Part shown: one piece after another, positions 1 through 10,691 of the stretch | Layout: the number at the start of each line of letters is the position of its first letter | Numbering within the stretch: the stretch's first letter is position 1 | DNA from: Lithodes maja | Lineage: Eukaryota; Arthropoda; Malacostraca; Decapoda; Lithodidae | Length of the DNA: 64,000 nt | Direction: 5' to 3' | Assembly (NCBI GenBank): GCA_037953745.1 | Contig: JBAKBP010012342.1 | Coordinates: 1-64,000 of the forward strand | The notes under the pieces: generated by a model | The model's input: only the letters and a program-made list of their open reading frames with translations | Databases searched by the model: none | What the model was told of the DNA's origin: nothing | Translations under genes and position numbers: made by a program

Positions 1-2316
1 CCAGGTGTCCAAATGAGTGTACCCCTTCTCAGGCACCTGTCATCTTAAGTCAGGAAGAGACGTCAACCTTGGTAGATGCATACGATAATTTTATCAAGTC
101 AGTATTCAATGCACAAAATAAATACATCCCCAAAAGAAAATTTAGATCAACACAGAACCAACCCAAATGGATGAATAATAGACTATTAGATCTTCTAGGA
201 CAAAAGAGAGGAATATATAGAAAAATTAGAAAAGGCGAAATTCACCTACTTGCTTACTATCAGAATCTATCAAGACAGGTAAAAAAGGATATTAGGAAAG
301 AAAAAAGAAATTATGAAATTAAGGTTGCCAATGACTCAAAAAATAATCCTAAAGCTTTTTACCAACTATATAAATCCAAGGTTAGAGATGTAATTGGTCC
401 CCTTAAAACTTCGATAGGAGAAATGACAGAAAATGATTTAGAAATGTGCAGTACATTAAATAGTCAATTTCTTTCCGTTTTCACTAATGAAAATTTGGCA
501 CAGTTTCCAGAAGTCCGTAAGGTATATAGCGATAGTATAGAAAATAGGTTAAGTACGGTTACTATAAGTAGAAATGATGTGCTTAAGGAAATTGACAGAC
601 TGAAACCTCATAAATCGCCTGGTCCTGATGAGGTATATGCTAGAGTATTAAAAGAATGTAGGGATGAGTTAAGTTACCCATTAACATTTTTATTTAACAA
701 GTCATTGGAGACAGGTATAGTTCCAGAAGCTTGGAAGCTTGCAAACGTAGTTCCGATCTTCAAAAAAGGTGACAAATCAATAGCATCCAATTACCGTCCC
801 ATTAGTCTTACATCAATCATAGGAAAGCTACTAGAGTCAATTATTGCTAGTAAAATTAGAAACCACTTAGATACATTTAATTTAATAAATTCTTCTCAGC
901 ATGGATTCACTCAGGGACGTTCTTGCCTTACTAATTTGCTTAGTTTTTTCTCAGAGGTATATGAAGCAGTAGATAATGACAAGTCATATGATATAATATA
1001 TTTAGATTTCAGTAAAGCTTTCGACAGAGTCCCCCATGAGAGATTGATGAGAAAGGTTGAGGCGCATGGAATAGGTGGGGCGTTGTTGGGATGGATTAGG
1101 TCATGGCTAATTGGTAGGAAGCAGAGAGTCAGCATAAATGGTACGAAGTCAGAATGGGGAGCAGTCAAAAGTGGTGTCCCCCAGGGATCTGTATTAGGTC
1201 CTCTGTTGTTTGTTATATACATAAATGACCTTGATTTAGGTATAACTAGTAGGATAAGTAAATTTGCAGACGATACCAAAATGGGGAGAACAATTGATTC
1301 AGATAGAGATATAGAGTGCCTCCAAAGGGATCTAGATACCTTACACGAATGGTCAGTAAATTGGCAGATGAAGTTTAACATTGACAAATGCAAGGTATTA
1401 AAGATAGGGAAGATGCATACAAATGTTAAATATAAACTAGCTAATGTGGAATTAGAAAACTCAAATTGTGAGAAAGATCTAGGTGTGTTTGTTAGCAATT
1501 ATTTGAAGCCTAGACAACAGTGTATAAGCGTTCGAAACAAGGCAAACAGGATTCTCGGGTTCATCTCAAGGAGTGTGAGTAACAGAACTGCTGATGTTAT
1601 CTTAAAACTTTACTTGTCATTAGTGAGACCCCATATGGATTATGCTGTTCAATTTTGGTGTCCTTATTACAGAATGGACATCGATTCATTGGAGAGAGTA
1701 CAACGTAGAATGACAAAAATGATCCATAATATTAGAAATCTTCCGTATAAAGAAAGGTTGAAGAAATTAGGCTTACATTCGTTAGAGAGACGCAGAGTTA
1801 GAGGGGATATGATAGAGGTGTTCAAGTGGGTTAGTGGGATTAACAAAGGGGACATGACAAATGTACTAAAGCTCAGTGATAGCGAAAGAACTCGTACCAA
1901 TGGTTTCAAATTAGATAAATTTCGTTTCAGAAAAGATATAGGCAAATATTGGTTTGGTAACAGAGTTGTACATGGGTGGAATGGACTACCAAGTGGACTA
2001 CCAATGGACTACCAAGTGGGATTAAAAACGATAGGGAGCTTTAAGATAAAATTGGATAAGCATATGGACGAGAAGGGTTGGGTGTGAAGGGGGATCAGCA
2101 GGGTTGGGCCAATCAGCGCTCTGCAGACCCCCGTAATCCTGCGTTAATCTCTAACCGTTTTGGTAAGATGATCCTCAGGGTATTAGAGTGTTGAGCCTAT
2201 AATTGGGCTTTGTAATTGGGGTTGTGTGGGACAGGGATCTGCCTTGCTTAGGCCAATCGGCTTTCTGCAGACTCCCATTTTCTTATGTTCTTCATATGTT
2301 CTTATGTTCTTTTGCC
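1..2316 (+). mobile_element. CR1-clade non-LTR retrotransposon, 3' part
   Basis: The element runs in from the left edge of the window and contains an RT frame, about 220 bases of 3' UTR, and a tail built on an 8-base motif (TTCTTATG, 2281-2311). Short 8-mer tails of this kind are typical of CR1 elements. A second copy of the same family, in reverse orientation and 5'-truncated, lies at 41682-42735 and starts with the same tail. Directly downstream is the inside of a Gypsy LTR, so this copy inserted in that LTR. Its 5' end is outside the window. Confidence 0.85.
3..2087 (+). CDS. CR1-type pol (reverse transcriptase), 5' end outside window
   Basis: This is the polyprotein of a CR1-clade LINE, which copies its RNA at a nicked target. 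The frame is open from base 3, so no start codon is called; the apurinic endonuclease domain would lie upstream of the window. RT motifs in order are a YRPISL block near 790, a FSKAFDRVPH block near 1010, SGVPQGSVLGPLLF near 1170, and the catalytic FADDT at 1263-1277. The C-terminal region (RNKANRILGF, LYLSLVRPHMDY, LERVQRRMTKMI) matches CR1 relatives. Near the end, at about 1985-2020, a short direct duplication of the GGACTACCAA type adds several residues compared with the copy at 41.9 kb. No stop or frameshift interrupts the frame, so the copy may be young. Confidence 0.85.
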   Translation, partial: RCPNECTPSQAPVILSQEETSTLVDAYDNFIKSVFNAQNKYIPKRKFRSTQNQPKWMNNRLLDLLGQKRGIYRKIRKGEIHLLAYYQNLSRQVKKDIRKEKRNYEIKVANDSKNNPKAFYQLYKSKVRDVIGPLKTSIGEMTENDLEMCSTLNSQFLSVFTNENLAQFPEVRKVYSDSIENRLSTVTISRNDVLKEIDRLKPHKSPGPDEVYARVLKECRDELSYPLTFLFNKSLETGIVPEAWKLANVVPIFKKGDKSIASNYRPISLTSIIGKLLESIIASKIRNHLDTFNLINSSQHGFTQGRSCLTNLLSFFSEVYEAVDNDKSYDIIYLDFSKAFDRVPHERLMRKVEAHGIGGALLGWIRSWLIGRKQRVSINGTKSEWGAVKSGVPQGSVLGPLLFVIYINDLDLGITSRISKFADDTKMGRTIDSDRDIECLQRDLDTLHEWSVNWQMKFNIDKCKVLKIGKMHTNVKYKLANVELENSNCEKDLGVFVSNYLKPRQQCISVRNKANRILGFISRSVSNRTADVILKLYLSLVRPHMDYAVQFWCPYYRMDIDSLERVQRRMTKMIHNIRNLPYKERLKKLGLHSLERRRVRGDMIEVFKWVSGINKGDMTNVLKLSDSERTRTNGFKLDKFRFRKDIGKYWFGNRVVHGWNGLPSGLPMDYQVGLKTIGSFKIKLDKHMDEKGWV

Positions 2317-2322
2317 CACAGT

Positions 2323-3053
2323 ACCCCAGCTAGACTTTACTCGATTAGTAGATACAGAATAGTATTGAAGCTTTCCTTATGTATGATATTGTTTATGCAC
2401 TATTGATTTCATGTGTTGCACGCTTGGCTACTTTAGTGATTAGTGGCCCACGAGCACAATCCGAGTAGGCTACTGCCGTTGCATTTGCGGAGTACTTCTT
2501 TTTAATGTTTGCCATTTACTATTGCATATTCTTTTAATTATTCTTATGCCAATTTAAACCTTTAATAGTATTTAATTGCCAGTGTTTTTGCTTATTGAAT
2601 TACTGTTCAAAATCCGATACGTACTTCTTACGAGCATCCGAGAAGCATCTAACTTTTTTCAGAAGATTCCTTGCTCGATGCTTAAGGACTATTAATTAAC
2701 GTAACGTAATAGTGCCGATCCGAAGTAGAGGGTGGAGGACTTCTTAAGTTCTTAGTCAAGGGTGGATTACTTCGGCTTCGGCCAACACTATTCTTTGGTG
2801 TTGTTGTTTCTTACTTCATTGTTTGATTGTTGACCAGACTAGATAATTCCTGTCTCTTTATTAGTCTGTTGTTGAACACTAGTACCGAGTTCTTGTATCC
2901 CCCGTTATAGCAGATTGAACTCTGGAGGGTATTGGTGTTTTTTGTTCGGCTGGCAGTACTCAGGGGTTGGGATCGTGTGTTTCCGTTGTGGCAGCGAGCC
3001 GTATTCGAGTCCTGATTGAGAGCCCTTGTGTACCCGAGTGCCAGGTCGTAACA
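2323..3053 (+). repeat. 5' LTR (3' part only) of Gypsy copy 1
   Basis: From about 2323 the sequence aligns with 9971-10691 and 18250-18974, which are internal-to-end parts of complete LTRs. The LTR ends in TAACA at 3053, two bases before a primer-binding site. The first roughly 1.1 kb of this LTR is missing because the CR1 element interrupts it; the rest presumably lies left of the window. By eye this LTR differs more from the other two than they differ from each other. Confidence 0.8.
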
Positions 3054-3055
3054 AA

Positions 3056-3072
3056 TGGCGACCTTGCTTAGG
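3056..3072 (+). other. Primer-binding site, Gypsy copy 1
   Basis: TGGCGACCTTGC starts two bases after the LTR end, the usual position for a tRNA primer site. TGGCGACC would pair with a tRNA ending GGTCGCCA, as in some arthropod tRNA-Arg; that tRNA assignment is inference. The same site is at 11256 in copy 2. Confidence 0.7.
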
Positions 3073-3266
3073 ATTTTGTTAACAGTATACATTTTTGCAG
3101 AGTTGTACAACATTTGTTTGTTTGTATTTTAGCGTGCATATTGAAGAATATTTTTGTTTGTATGGCAATTAGTAAAGCATTTAAGAGACTCCAGTTAATT
3201 TAGTAATTAGTGCTTGCATAGGAAGTTTAACACTTTTGTCTCGATAATTTTTTTGTGGACTTCAGT

Positions 3267-4506
3267 ATGTCGTGCATTAGCACTGACGATGAGCGAGAGA
3301 TGCCATTTGAAGGTGTGCCGTTAGTAACCAGTGAGGAGGATGCTAGAGTTTTTGTGAGTAAGCGGTACCACGTGACGGAGGAGAGGCTGACTGGGGTGGA
3401 TGTTTGTGGCTTGCACCTGATAGCCAAGGTTTTGGGCATTTCCAATGTAGTAGGGATGTCCAAGGGGGAGCTGATTTCCTGGGTGTTGCGTGGGCGACAT
3501 GGGGTTTCGGAGGAGAGGGCGTTTGGGGGGGTTCCTCCCCAGATCCCCTCTCACTCGACTCCCACAGTGCCGTCCACTCAGTTACCGGAGGTTAGCACTC
3601 TCCCACAGAGGGATGAGAATTGGCAGATTGGAGTGCCCTCGGGTGGTGCACATGGTGGTTCCCCAGTTTTTGCCCCCCCCCCTCCTTCAGTAGTGGCAGC
3701 TCCCTCTTCCTGCCTGTCTCCAGATATGGTATTTAGACTTGAGCTTGCTAAGATTGAGGCTAGGAAGCAGGAGAATGAGACCAGGAGGCAGGAGATTGAG
3801 GTTAGGAGGCATGAGGCTGAGCTTAGGTACGACTCCTCGACTCGGAGAAATATTGTGCTAAATTAGATTTAGATAAGACTCTTGCAGAGTCGACAGGGAC
3901 TCGGATGGGCCATGAGGGCCAAGTAAGAGAACAGTCCTTGGCCCAATTAGTCAAATTGGTGCCGGTATTTAGTGAAACTGAAGTCACAGAATTTTTTAAT
4001 CGTTTTGAGAAGAAGTGTAGGGAGCATAATTGGCCTGAAGAGAAGTGGGCAGCTCTAGTCTCCTCAAGACTTACGGGTAAGGGTCTGAAGGCTTATGATG
4101 CACTGCCTTTAGAGTCTTGCATTGACTACCCAGAATTGAAGAGAGCTGTCCTACGGGCATACGAGTTGCAACCGGAAACATATCGATTGAAGTTTCGGGG
4201 TGTTACAAAGACTAGGGAGGCGACCTTTCTTGAACATGCCCGGGACTTAAAAGATGCACTTAAAAACTGGACACGTTCTTAGAAAGCTGAGACGGCCGAA
4301 CAGTTGACTGAGCTGTTTCTGCTCGAGCAGTTTTATAAGTGTACTGGTGCAGAAATGACTTTAACTATTAAAGAAAAGAACACAAAAACTCTACAGGAGG
4401 CAGCTGAGATGGCTGACCTCCGGCTATCACTAATTCGTGGGTGCGGGTCTGCCCAGCGTAGTGAGGCAGGTAACAAGGGGCGTGACGCCCCACCCCCCCC
4501 GAGTTA
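3267..4506 (+). pseudogene. gag: Broken gag of Gypsy copy 1
   Basis: This matches the gag part of the intact frame at 11469. The start is an ATG at 3267, in the same context as copy 2. Three lesions are visible. First, an 8-base insertion near 3835-3842 (TCGACTCG-like, next to a similar GACTC) shifts the frame. Second, a GAG to TAG nonsense codon lies at 4279-4281. Third, a C-run of eight (4493-4500) replaces the seven of copy 2 and shifts the frame again. The N-terminal 200 codons differ clearly from copy 2 and lack its tandem YAIEAESRK repeats. From about 3960 on the two copies are nearly identical. The capsid and SCAN-like region is present but split across frames. Confidence 0.85.
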
Positions 4507-7500
4507 GTGATATACCTTATGTAAACAAGTACAAGAGCCATGATACCAAGACTGACCACAAGACTAGCACCGTCCCATTTAAGAAGGGGCCGGGCCCTTC
4601 CCAGTACCAAGGGAAGCCCAAAGGGGAGTTGGAGTGTTATCAATGTCATAAAAAGGGGAACTTTGCAAGAGTCTGTCCTAGCAAACCACCTACAGCAGCT
4701 GTGTCTTTGGCCTGCAACATTGGTGTGTCTCTGAAGTCATCTGAGTTTGCCCGGGGCAGTTCGTCAGAGGCTGAGGCACAGCCAATGCAGAAGCACCTGG
4801 GAGGCTCGAACCCTGCTCAGGATGTTTTTTGCGACCATAGAGGGCGGGGTTGCGTGATGTGGGCGGGGCGCAAGCATGGAGTAGAGGTCTTGCGTGATAC
4901 AGGTGCTTCCCAGACTCTGATGAAAAACTTGACTGGCTACCCTATAAATGCGGCTCGGGTGGTAGTGGTGCAGGGTATTAATGCAACTCGGTCATACCCG
5001 CTGGTGCGGTTGGAGTTGGAGGTGGATGGTGTGGCACGGGAATTGGATGTTGGGATTGTGGAGAAACTGCCAGTGGAGGGCGTCGACCTTCTTCTCGGCA
5101 ACGACTTTGCAATGCCCGCTTCTGAGGTTCTACCCTTAGTCGTTGCCGAGAGGCCGGCCGACGTGAGTAGGGAAGAGCGAGAGTGGGTCGAGCGGTGCCA
5201 GGCACAACCCATGGCGTGTGCTGTCACCCGAGCTCGGACAGCTAAAGTGTCACAGCCTAGTCCTCCGTCTTCAGACCAGCAGAGGAACGATCAACAGGAG
5301 GAGGCTAAAGCTGGAGTTGGTTTTAAGAGTTTTGACTCGGCGGCTCTCCTGGGTGATTCAGTATTAGCACCATTACTTAGTTCCGGAGTAGCCCCTGGGC
5401 CTGTCATCGAGAGTGACGAGGCTGGGCATGACGAGTCTCCACGACAGCAACGTTATGAACATCGAGAGAGACAGAGGGAGCAGCTCAGTATCGGGGAGGG
5501 TCATGCATTGCTCCGGGAGCAGTTAGATCGCTTGGCACCCTCAGATATACGTCGGTTGCAGCTGGAGGACCCTGAGCTCCAAACGTGTGCTAATGGAGCT
5601 GTGGAGCTCGACGAGGACGGTGATGCACAGCCGGGAGATTTTTTTTATTTAGATGGCATCCTGTATCGGCGTTTTCAAGACCCTAACCGTAGCTGGAAGA
5701 TGGGGTCCGGGGTAGTGGACCAGTTGATGGTGCCGCGGGAGTGCAGGGATAGCCTACTGAGTTTGGCGCATGACACACCGCTGGCAGGACATTTGGGGGT
5801 AAGAAAAACGGTGGCGGCTTTGGGGAAGTTGTTTTGGTGGCCGGGGATGAAGTCTCATGTGCAGTCCTGGATAAACTCATGTGATATTTGTCAACGGGTC
5901 GGGAAACCAAACCAAGTTATTCCTAAAGCTCCGTTGCACCCTATTCCTGTAATTGGGCCACCTTTTAGTAAGATTGTTGTTGACATGGTTGGTCCCCTCC
6001 CTCCCACAAAGGCTGGTAATAAATTTTTGTTAACCATCATGGATGTTGCCACTAGATACCCCGATGCATACCCCATGAAAAACGGCATGGCTAAGACGGT
6101 AGTCAGTAACTTGTTGTGGTACTTTTCAAGGTACGGGTACCCGGAGGAGATTCAGTCTGATCAGGGGTCCAATTTCACCTCCAATCTCTTTAAGCAAACA
6201 ATGCAACAGCATGGAATACGGGCGGTGGTATCGTCAGCGTATCACCCTGAGAGCCAAGGGGTGCTTGAGCGGTGGCATGCCACCCTTAAAAGCATGCTCA
6301 GGTGTTATTGTGCTGATAACGGAAGAGATTGGGATCTTGGATTGCCGTATGTACTGTTTGCTGCTCGGGAAGTGCCTGGTGAGAGCCTGGGATTTAGTCC
6401 AAACGAGCTGATTTTTGGACACCGAGTCAGGGGCCCCCTTAATATGCTGCGGGAAATTTGGGAAAGAACTGTGCCGCCTTGTTCCTTGTTGAAGTATGTG
6501 TTTGAAAGCCGTGAGCGCATGCTTAAGAGTCTGGAGATGGCAGGTCGGAATTTAACAGGGTCACAAGCTTTAATGAAGGACAGGTATGATCGCAAAGTGA
6601 AGCTCCGGGAGTTCATTGTGGGACAGGAGGTGTTGATTTTGTTGCCTTTGGTTGGTAACCCCTTGTCGGCGAAGTATACTGGACCTTATAAAATTGTGGA
6701 GAAAATTTCGGACCTAGATTACCTTGTTGCCACTCCAGACCGGAGGAAGAAGAATCAGTTATGTCACGTGAACCTGATAAAAGAGTATGTGAGGCGCCCC
6801 TCTGAGCCTCTCACTGTCCCTGTGTTGGCTTGTTGCAGCCGTGGTGGAGAAGGAGAGGGGGACAGTCAAGCTTCAGAGGAGGATAGCTGGGATCACCATG
6901 TTTCAGCGGATCAGTGGGCGGGGAACTCGAGCCTAAGGGCTGACGAGGCTATAGCCCATTTGCCTGAGCCGCAATTTGAAGCTATCCGTCAGTTGCTCGG
7001 TTTATACCCCACTGTATTCGCTGAACATCCAGGCCTCACTACTCAGGCTATGCATGATGTTGACGTGGGGCACCATCTACCCTTTAAGTCAATCCCATAC
7101 CGTGTGCCCCCCATAAAACTACCCGCTCTGAGGGATGAGTTGGAGTATATGCTCGGTAGGGGGTTGATAGAGAAAGGTACCGTTAAATGGACTTCCCCCG
7201 TAACACTGCAGCCTAAACCAGATGGCAAGGTACGCTTCTGTATTGATTTCCGTAGGCTAAACGGTTTGACTCCAACTAACCCATATCCTCTTCCTCGGGT
7301 TGATGATAGTGTTGATAAAATTGGTAATGCTCGGTTTTTGTCTAAAGTTGATTTAGTAAAAGGTTACTGGCAAGTACCTTTGTCCGAGCGCGCTAAAGAG
7401 GTATGTGGTTTTGTGGTGGACGGGAGTACTTACCGGTGTAATGTTATGCCCTACGGACTTAAGAATGCACCAGCAACGTTTCAGAACCTGATGAATGAAA

Positions 7501-8345
7501 TTGTCCAGGACATTCCAAATTGCACCGTATACTTGGACGATGTAATCATTTATGATGACGACTTTGAGAGCCATTGTGAGCACCTGGAGACCTTGTTCCG
7601 GAAACTTAGTGAAGCAAGTCTGGTAGTAAATTTGGCAAAGTGTGACTTCGTAAAAGCCACTGTGCAGTACCTTGGGTTTGTAGTGGGAAGGGGACAGGTG
7701 TGCCCTCCTCAGAACAAGGTACAGGCTATTAATAAATTTCCGCACCCAACCACCAAGAAGCAGATCATGAGATTCTTGGGTATGATTGGCTACTACAGAC
7801 GCTTTATAAAAGGTTACTCCACGGTGTTGGCACCTCTCACAGATTTGTTATCTAAAGACAAAAAGTTTTTGTGGGCGCCTGAGTGTGAAAAGGCTTTTAA
7901 TTTAATGAAGCATTTGCTGTGTACTCACCCGATACTCAGGGCCCCAGACTTTAACAGGCCTTTTCAGCTGGCAACAGATGCTAGTGGTGTAGGGGCTGGT
8001 GCCGTCTTGCTACAGACAGACAATGAAGGTGTGGAACACCCAGTAAGTTTCTTTTCTAAGAAGTTCAATGCTGCACAAAAGAACTATTCTACAATAGAAA
8101 AGGAATTACTGGCGATTGTGCTGTCGCTCAGGCACTTCGAGGTGTATGTTCCAGCCTATGGCCCAGTCGTGGTTATCTACACTGATCATCACCCTTTGAG
8201 ATTCCTAAATCAATTTCACAATCGCAATATGAGACTGACCCGGTGGTCATTGATGTTGCAGGAGTATAACCTGGACATCCGGCATATTGCGGGATGTGAC
8301 AATGTGATTGCGGATTGTTTATCGAGGGTAGATGATCAGTCGTAG
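4437..8345 (+). CDS. pol: pol of Gypsy copy 1 (zinc knuckle, protease, integrase, RT, RNase H)
   Basis: The open frame spans 4437-8345; homology to copy 2 begins at about 4500, just after the C-run frameshift. Domains are the same as in copy 2: zinc knuckle, DTGAS protease, HHCC and DD35E integrase, YLDD reverse transcriptase and RNase H, with no stop codon. The zinc knuckle reads CYQCHKKGNFARVC, so the zinc-binding histidine is replaced by asparagine (AAC for CAC at about 4660). I count about a dozen amino-acid differences from copy 2 over the whole pol. Because gag upstream is broken, this pol probably cannot be made as the normal fusion. It remains readable, perhaps from recent origin or gene conversion. 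Confidence 0.85.
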   Translation: MGAGLPSVVRQVTRGVTPHPPRVSDIPYVNKYKSHDTKTDHKTSTVPFKKGPGPSQYQGKPKGELECYQCHKKGNFARVCPSKPPTAAVSLACNIGVSLKSSEFARGSSSEAEAQPMQKHLGGSNPAQDVFCDHRGRGCVMWAGRKHGVEVLRDTGASQTLMKNLTGYPINAARVVVVQGINATRSYPLVRLELEVDGVARELDVGIVEKLPVEGVDLLLGNDFAMPASEVLPLVVAERPADVSREEREWVERCQAQPMACAVTRARTAKVSQPSPPSSDQQRNDQQEEAKAGVGFKSFDSAALLGDSVLAPLLSSGVAPGPVIESDEAGHDESPRQQRYEHRERQREQLSIGEGHALLREQLDRLAPSDIRRLQLEDPELQTCANGAVELDEDGDAQPGDFFYLDGILYRRFQDPNRSWKMGSGVVDQLMVPRECRDSLLSLAHDTPLAGHLGVRKTVAALGKLFWWPGMKSHVQSWINSCDICQRVGKPNQVIPKAPLHPIPVIGPPFSKIVVDMVGPLPPTKAGNKFLLTIMDVATRYPDAYPMKNGMAKTVVSNLLWYFSRYGYPEEIQSDQGSNFTSNLFKQTMQQHGIRAVVSSAYHPESQGVLERWHATLKSMLRCYCADNGRDWDLGLPYVLFAAREVPGESLGFSPNELIFGHRVRGPLNMLREIWERTVPPCSLLKYVFESRERMLKSLEMAGRNLTGSQALMKDRYDRKVKLREFIVGQEVLILLPLVGNPLSAKYTGPYKIVEKISDLDYLVATPDRRKKNQLCHVNLIKEYVRRPSEPLTVPVLACCSRGGEGEGDSQASEEDSWDHHVSADQWAGNSSLRADEAIAHLPEPQFEAIRQLLGLYPTVFAEHPGLTTQAMHDVDVGHHLPFKSIPYRVPPIKLPALRDELEYMLGRGLIEKGTVKWTSPVTLQPKPDGKVRFCIDFRRLNGLTPTNPYPLPRVDDSVDKIGNARFLSKVDLVKGYWQVPLSERAKEVCGFVVDGSTYRCNVMPYGLKNAPATFQNLMNEIVQDIPNCTVYLDDVIIYDDDFESHCEHLETLFRKLSEASLVVNLAKCDFVKATVQYLGFVVGRGQVCPPQNKVQAINKFPHPTTKKQIMRFLGMIGYYRRFIKGYSTVLAPLTDLLSKDKKFLWAPECEKAFNLMKHLLCTHPILRAPDFNRPFQLATDASGVGAGAVLLQTDNEGVEHPVSFFSKKFNAAQKNYSTIEKELLAIVLSLRHFEVYVPAYGPVVVIYTDHHPLRFLNQFHNRNMRLTRWSLMLQEYNLDIRHIAGCDNVIADCLSRVDDQS

Positions 8346-8844
8346 GCTATCACAGGTGTATGATCCCGAAGAGATTGACACACAGGTAGCCTCCTGCTTT
8401 GGTTTGAGTAGTATTTTGCGCTTGGTGCTTGTTGGCTCGCGGTTGTAGCCCAGCGTATTGGGTCGTAAAGCAGGAGTTGAGCGTTTGGTATAGAAGAAAA
8501 AAATAGGCTGCCCTTATAGTGCAGCCGGAAAAAACATATTAAAATATAAAAATCATAAAAAAACTCTTTCTTTTGATATAGATAATTGTATAAGTTTGTC
8601 ATAGCCTATAGAGTTTGAGTAGTCCACGAACTATCAAACGGCTGAGCTGCTGTAAGCTCGCTCTGGGAGCATGATATTATGTCTTTTGCTATTGTTGGGA
8701 GGAGTTATGAAATGTGAATTTTTTTTTTTTGTGATAAACTCAGCGTTGTTTTAGTGCCTTGCGGTCGCTGGGTGTGAGGGGTTTGATGAGGTTCTGCGGG
8801 TCAGATTTTAGCTCAGGGTTGAGCAAGTAAAATCTTGGGGGAGG
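8346..8844 (+). other. 3' non-coding region and polypurine tract, Gypsy copy 1
   Basis: About 500 bases without a credible gene lie between the end of RNase H and the LTR. The last bases before the LTR, TTGGGGGAGG at 8835-8844, are the polypurine tract that primes plus-strand synthesis. The equivalent in copy 2 is 16596-17112. There is no envelope gene. Confidence 0.75.
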
Positions 8845-10691
8845 TGTGACGCATGCCGAGTATGAGCATGCTGTACAGAACGCTCAGTCAGGCCCCACTC
8901 TCGCTAGGATCGTCAGGGCAGGAACTTTGGCTGTAGTCTGTGTAGAGTTTCCTAACTCAGTTTATGTGAACCGTTGTACTATAAGTATTATAATTATGTA
9001 TTTTGTTTTCTTCTAAGTCAACGAGTTCTATTTTATATCATTGTATATATGTATTGTGTGTGGGACTTATATATGATGATGAGAGAGAGAGTTATGTAAC
9101 GCCGGCCAGTGAGCGCGCCACGAGGTGTGTAGGCCTCACTCCCTCCTCCCTCCTCCCTCCTCCCTCATCAAGCGCGTGGGAAATCCTTTGTCGATCCCAG
9201 ATTGAGAGAGAATATGACGTCATGATTGCCAGTGGGCGGTCCTTAAGTAGTTTGAGATATGCCGCTAGAGGGCCGAGTATAAAAAGGGAGGTCCTCGCCA
9301 CAATTCTTCAGAACTCATCAGGCAGAGCGACTTCTCATATCCCTTGCAACTATCCATATTCTTCCGACTGATGTGAACTTTCTCTACTCTCTGAACAGCC
9401 TATCTTCTTCTCTTCTCGTCCCTGTTTAACCTCCATGATCCCTTTGGTGCAGAGCTAGTCAGCCAAAGTATTATCGCTTGAGTTCTCACGAGATATATGC
9501 CTGTTAGAAAGCCTATTTTGGAAGGGTTAACTAGAATAGGATTGATTGATGTTTGTTGCACTCGTATATGCATTTCCCTGTGTACGATTATTCATGTTCC
9601 TGTTTTCTGCTGGTTTAGGTAATGCTAGACTGGGATAGGGTTCCTCGAGTTGTGATTTCCTATGAGTGCTAGGTTGTGGTTGAACCAGTACAATTGCAAC
9701 GGAGACGTGGAACGCCTAGGTGGTCTTTCTGACTGTGTACCGTGAGAGTTTAGCACTGTGTTGCGAGTGAGGGCGTTTGCCTCTGCCACCCAACACTGTG
9801 CTATCTCATTTGCTTGACTTTGAGAGGATCGCCAGGAGAGAACCAGATACTAGTGATCTGGATCTCTCAAGAGAGCATCCCGTCAATTACCGTAATTTGG
9901 CCGCACAGTCTTAAGGACCTCGCTAGGCTACGAGCCGCTTGCTCAGCCATTGTCTCTTAACCTTAGATATCCCAGCTAGACTTTGCTCGACCAGCAGATA
10001 CAGTATAGTATTGAAGCTTCTCCTTATGTATATTATTGTTTATGCACTATTGATTTCATGTGTGGCACGCTTAGCTACTTTAGAGATTAGTGGCCCACGA
10101 GCACAATCTTAGTAGGCTATTGCCAGTGCATTGTCGGAGTACTTCTTCTTAATGTTTGCCATTTCCTATTGCCTATCCTTATAATTCTTCTTATGTCAAT
10201 TTAAAGCCTTTAATTACCAGTGAGTTATTCATTAAATTGCTGTTCAAAATCCGATACTTACTTCTTATGAGTATTCGAGAAGCATCTAACTTATCAGAAG
10301 ATTCCTTGCTTGATGCTCGAGGACTATTGTTTAACGTAACGTAATAGTGCCGATCCGAAGTAGAGGGTGGAGGACTTCTTAAGTTCTTAGTTCAAGGGTG
10401 GATTACTTCGGCTTCGGCCAACACTATTCTTTAGTGTTGTAGTACTTTCTTCTTTGTTTGATTGTTTACCAGACTAGATAACTCCCGTCGTGATTATTAG
10501 TCTGTTGTGTGAAACGCTAGTACCGAGTTCTTGTATACCCCGTTATAGCAGATAGAACTCTGGAGGGTAGTGGCGTTTTTTGTTCGGCTGGCAGTACTCT
10601 TGGGTTGGGATCGTGTGTTTCCGTTGTGGCAGCGAGCCATATTCGAGTCCTGTGTAAGAGCCCTAGTGTACCTGAGTGCCCGGTCGTAACA
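8845..10691 (+). repeat. Complete LTR (3' LTR of copy 1, middle of the tandem)
   Basis: It starts TGTGACGCATG directly after the purine tract and ends GTAACA, 1847 bases. It aligns along its length with 17113-18974. It carries a CRE/ATF palindrome and a TATA box. It has no internal gene; the short open frames inside are not conserved as proteins. Confidence 0.9.
9215..9286 (+). promoter_or_regulatory. LTR promoter: CRE/ATF site and TATA box (middle LTR)
   Basis: A perfect TGACGTCA palindrome lies at 9215-9222 and TATAAAAAG at 9278-9286, about 55 bases apart. Transcription would start some 30 bases further on, near 9310. Both motifs are conserved in the other full LTR. TGACGTCA is the classic site for CREB/ATF-type bZIP factors. 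Binding and use are inferred. Confidence 0.65.

Noticed and set aside
911..1498. 195-codon frame opposite the CR1 pol
   Set aside because: Antisense shadow of the RT domain.
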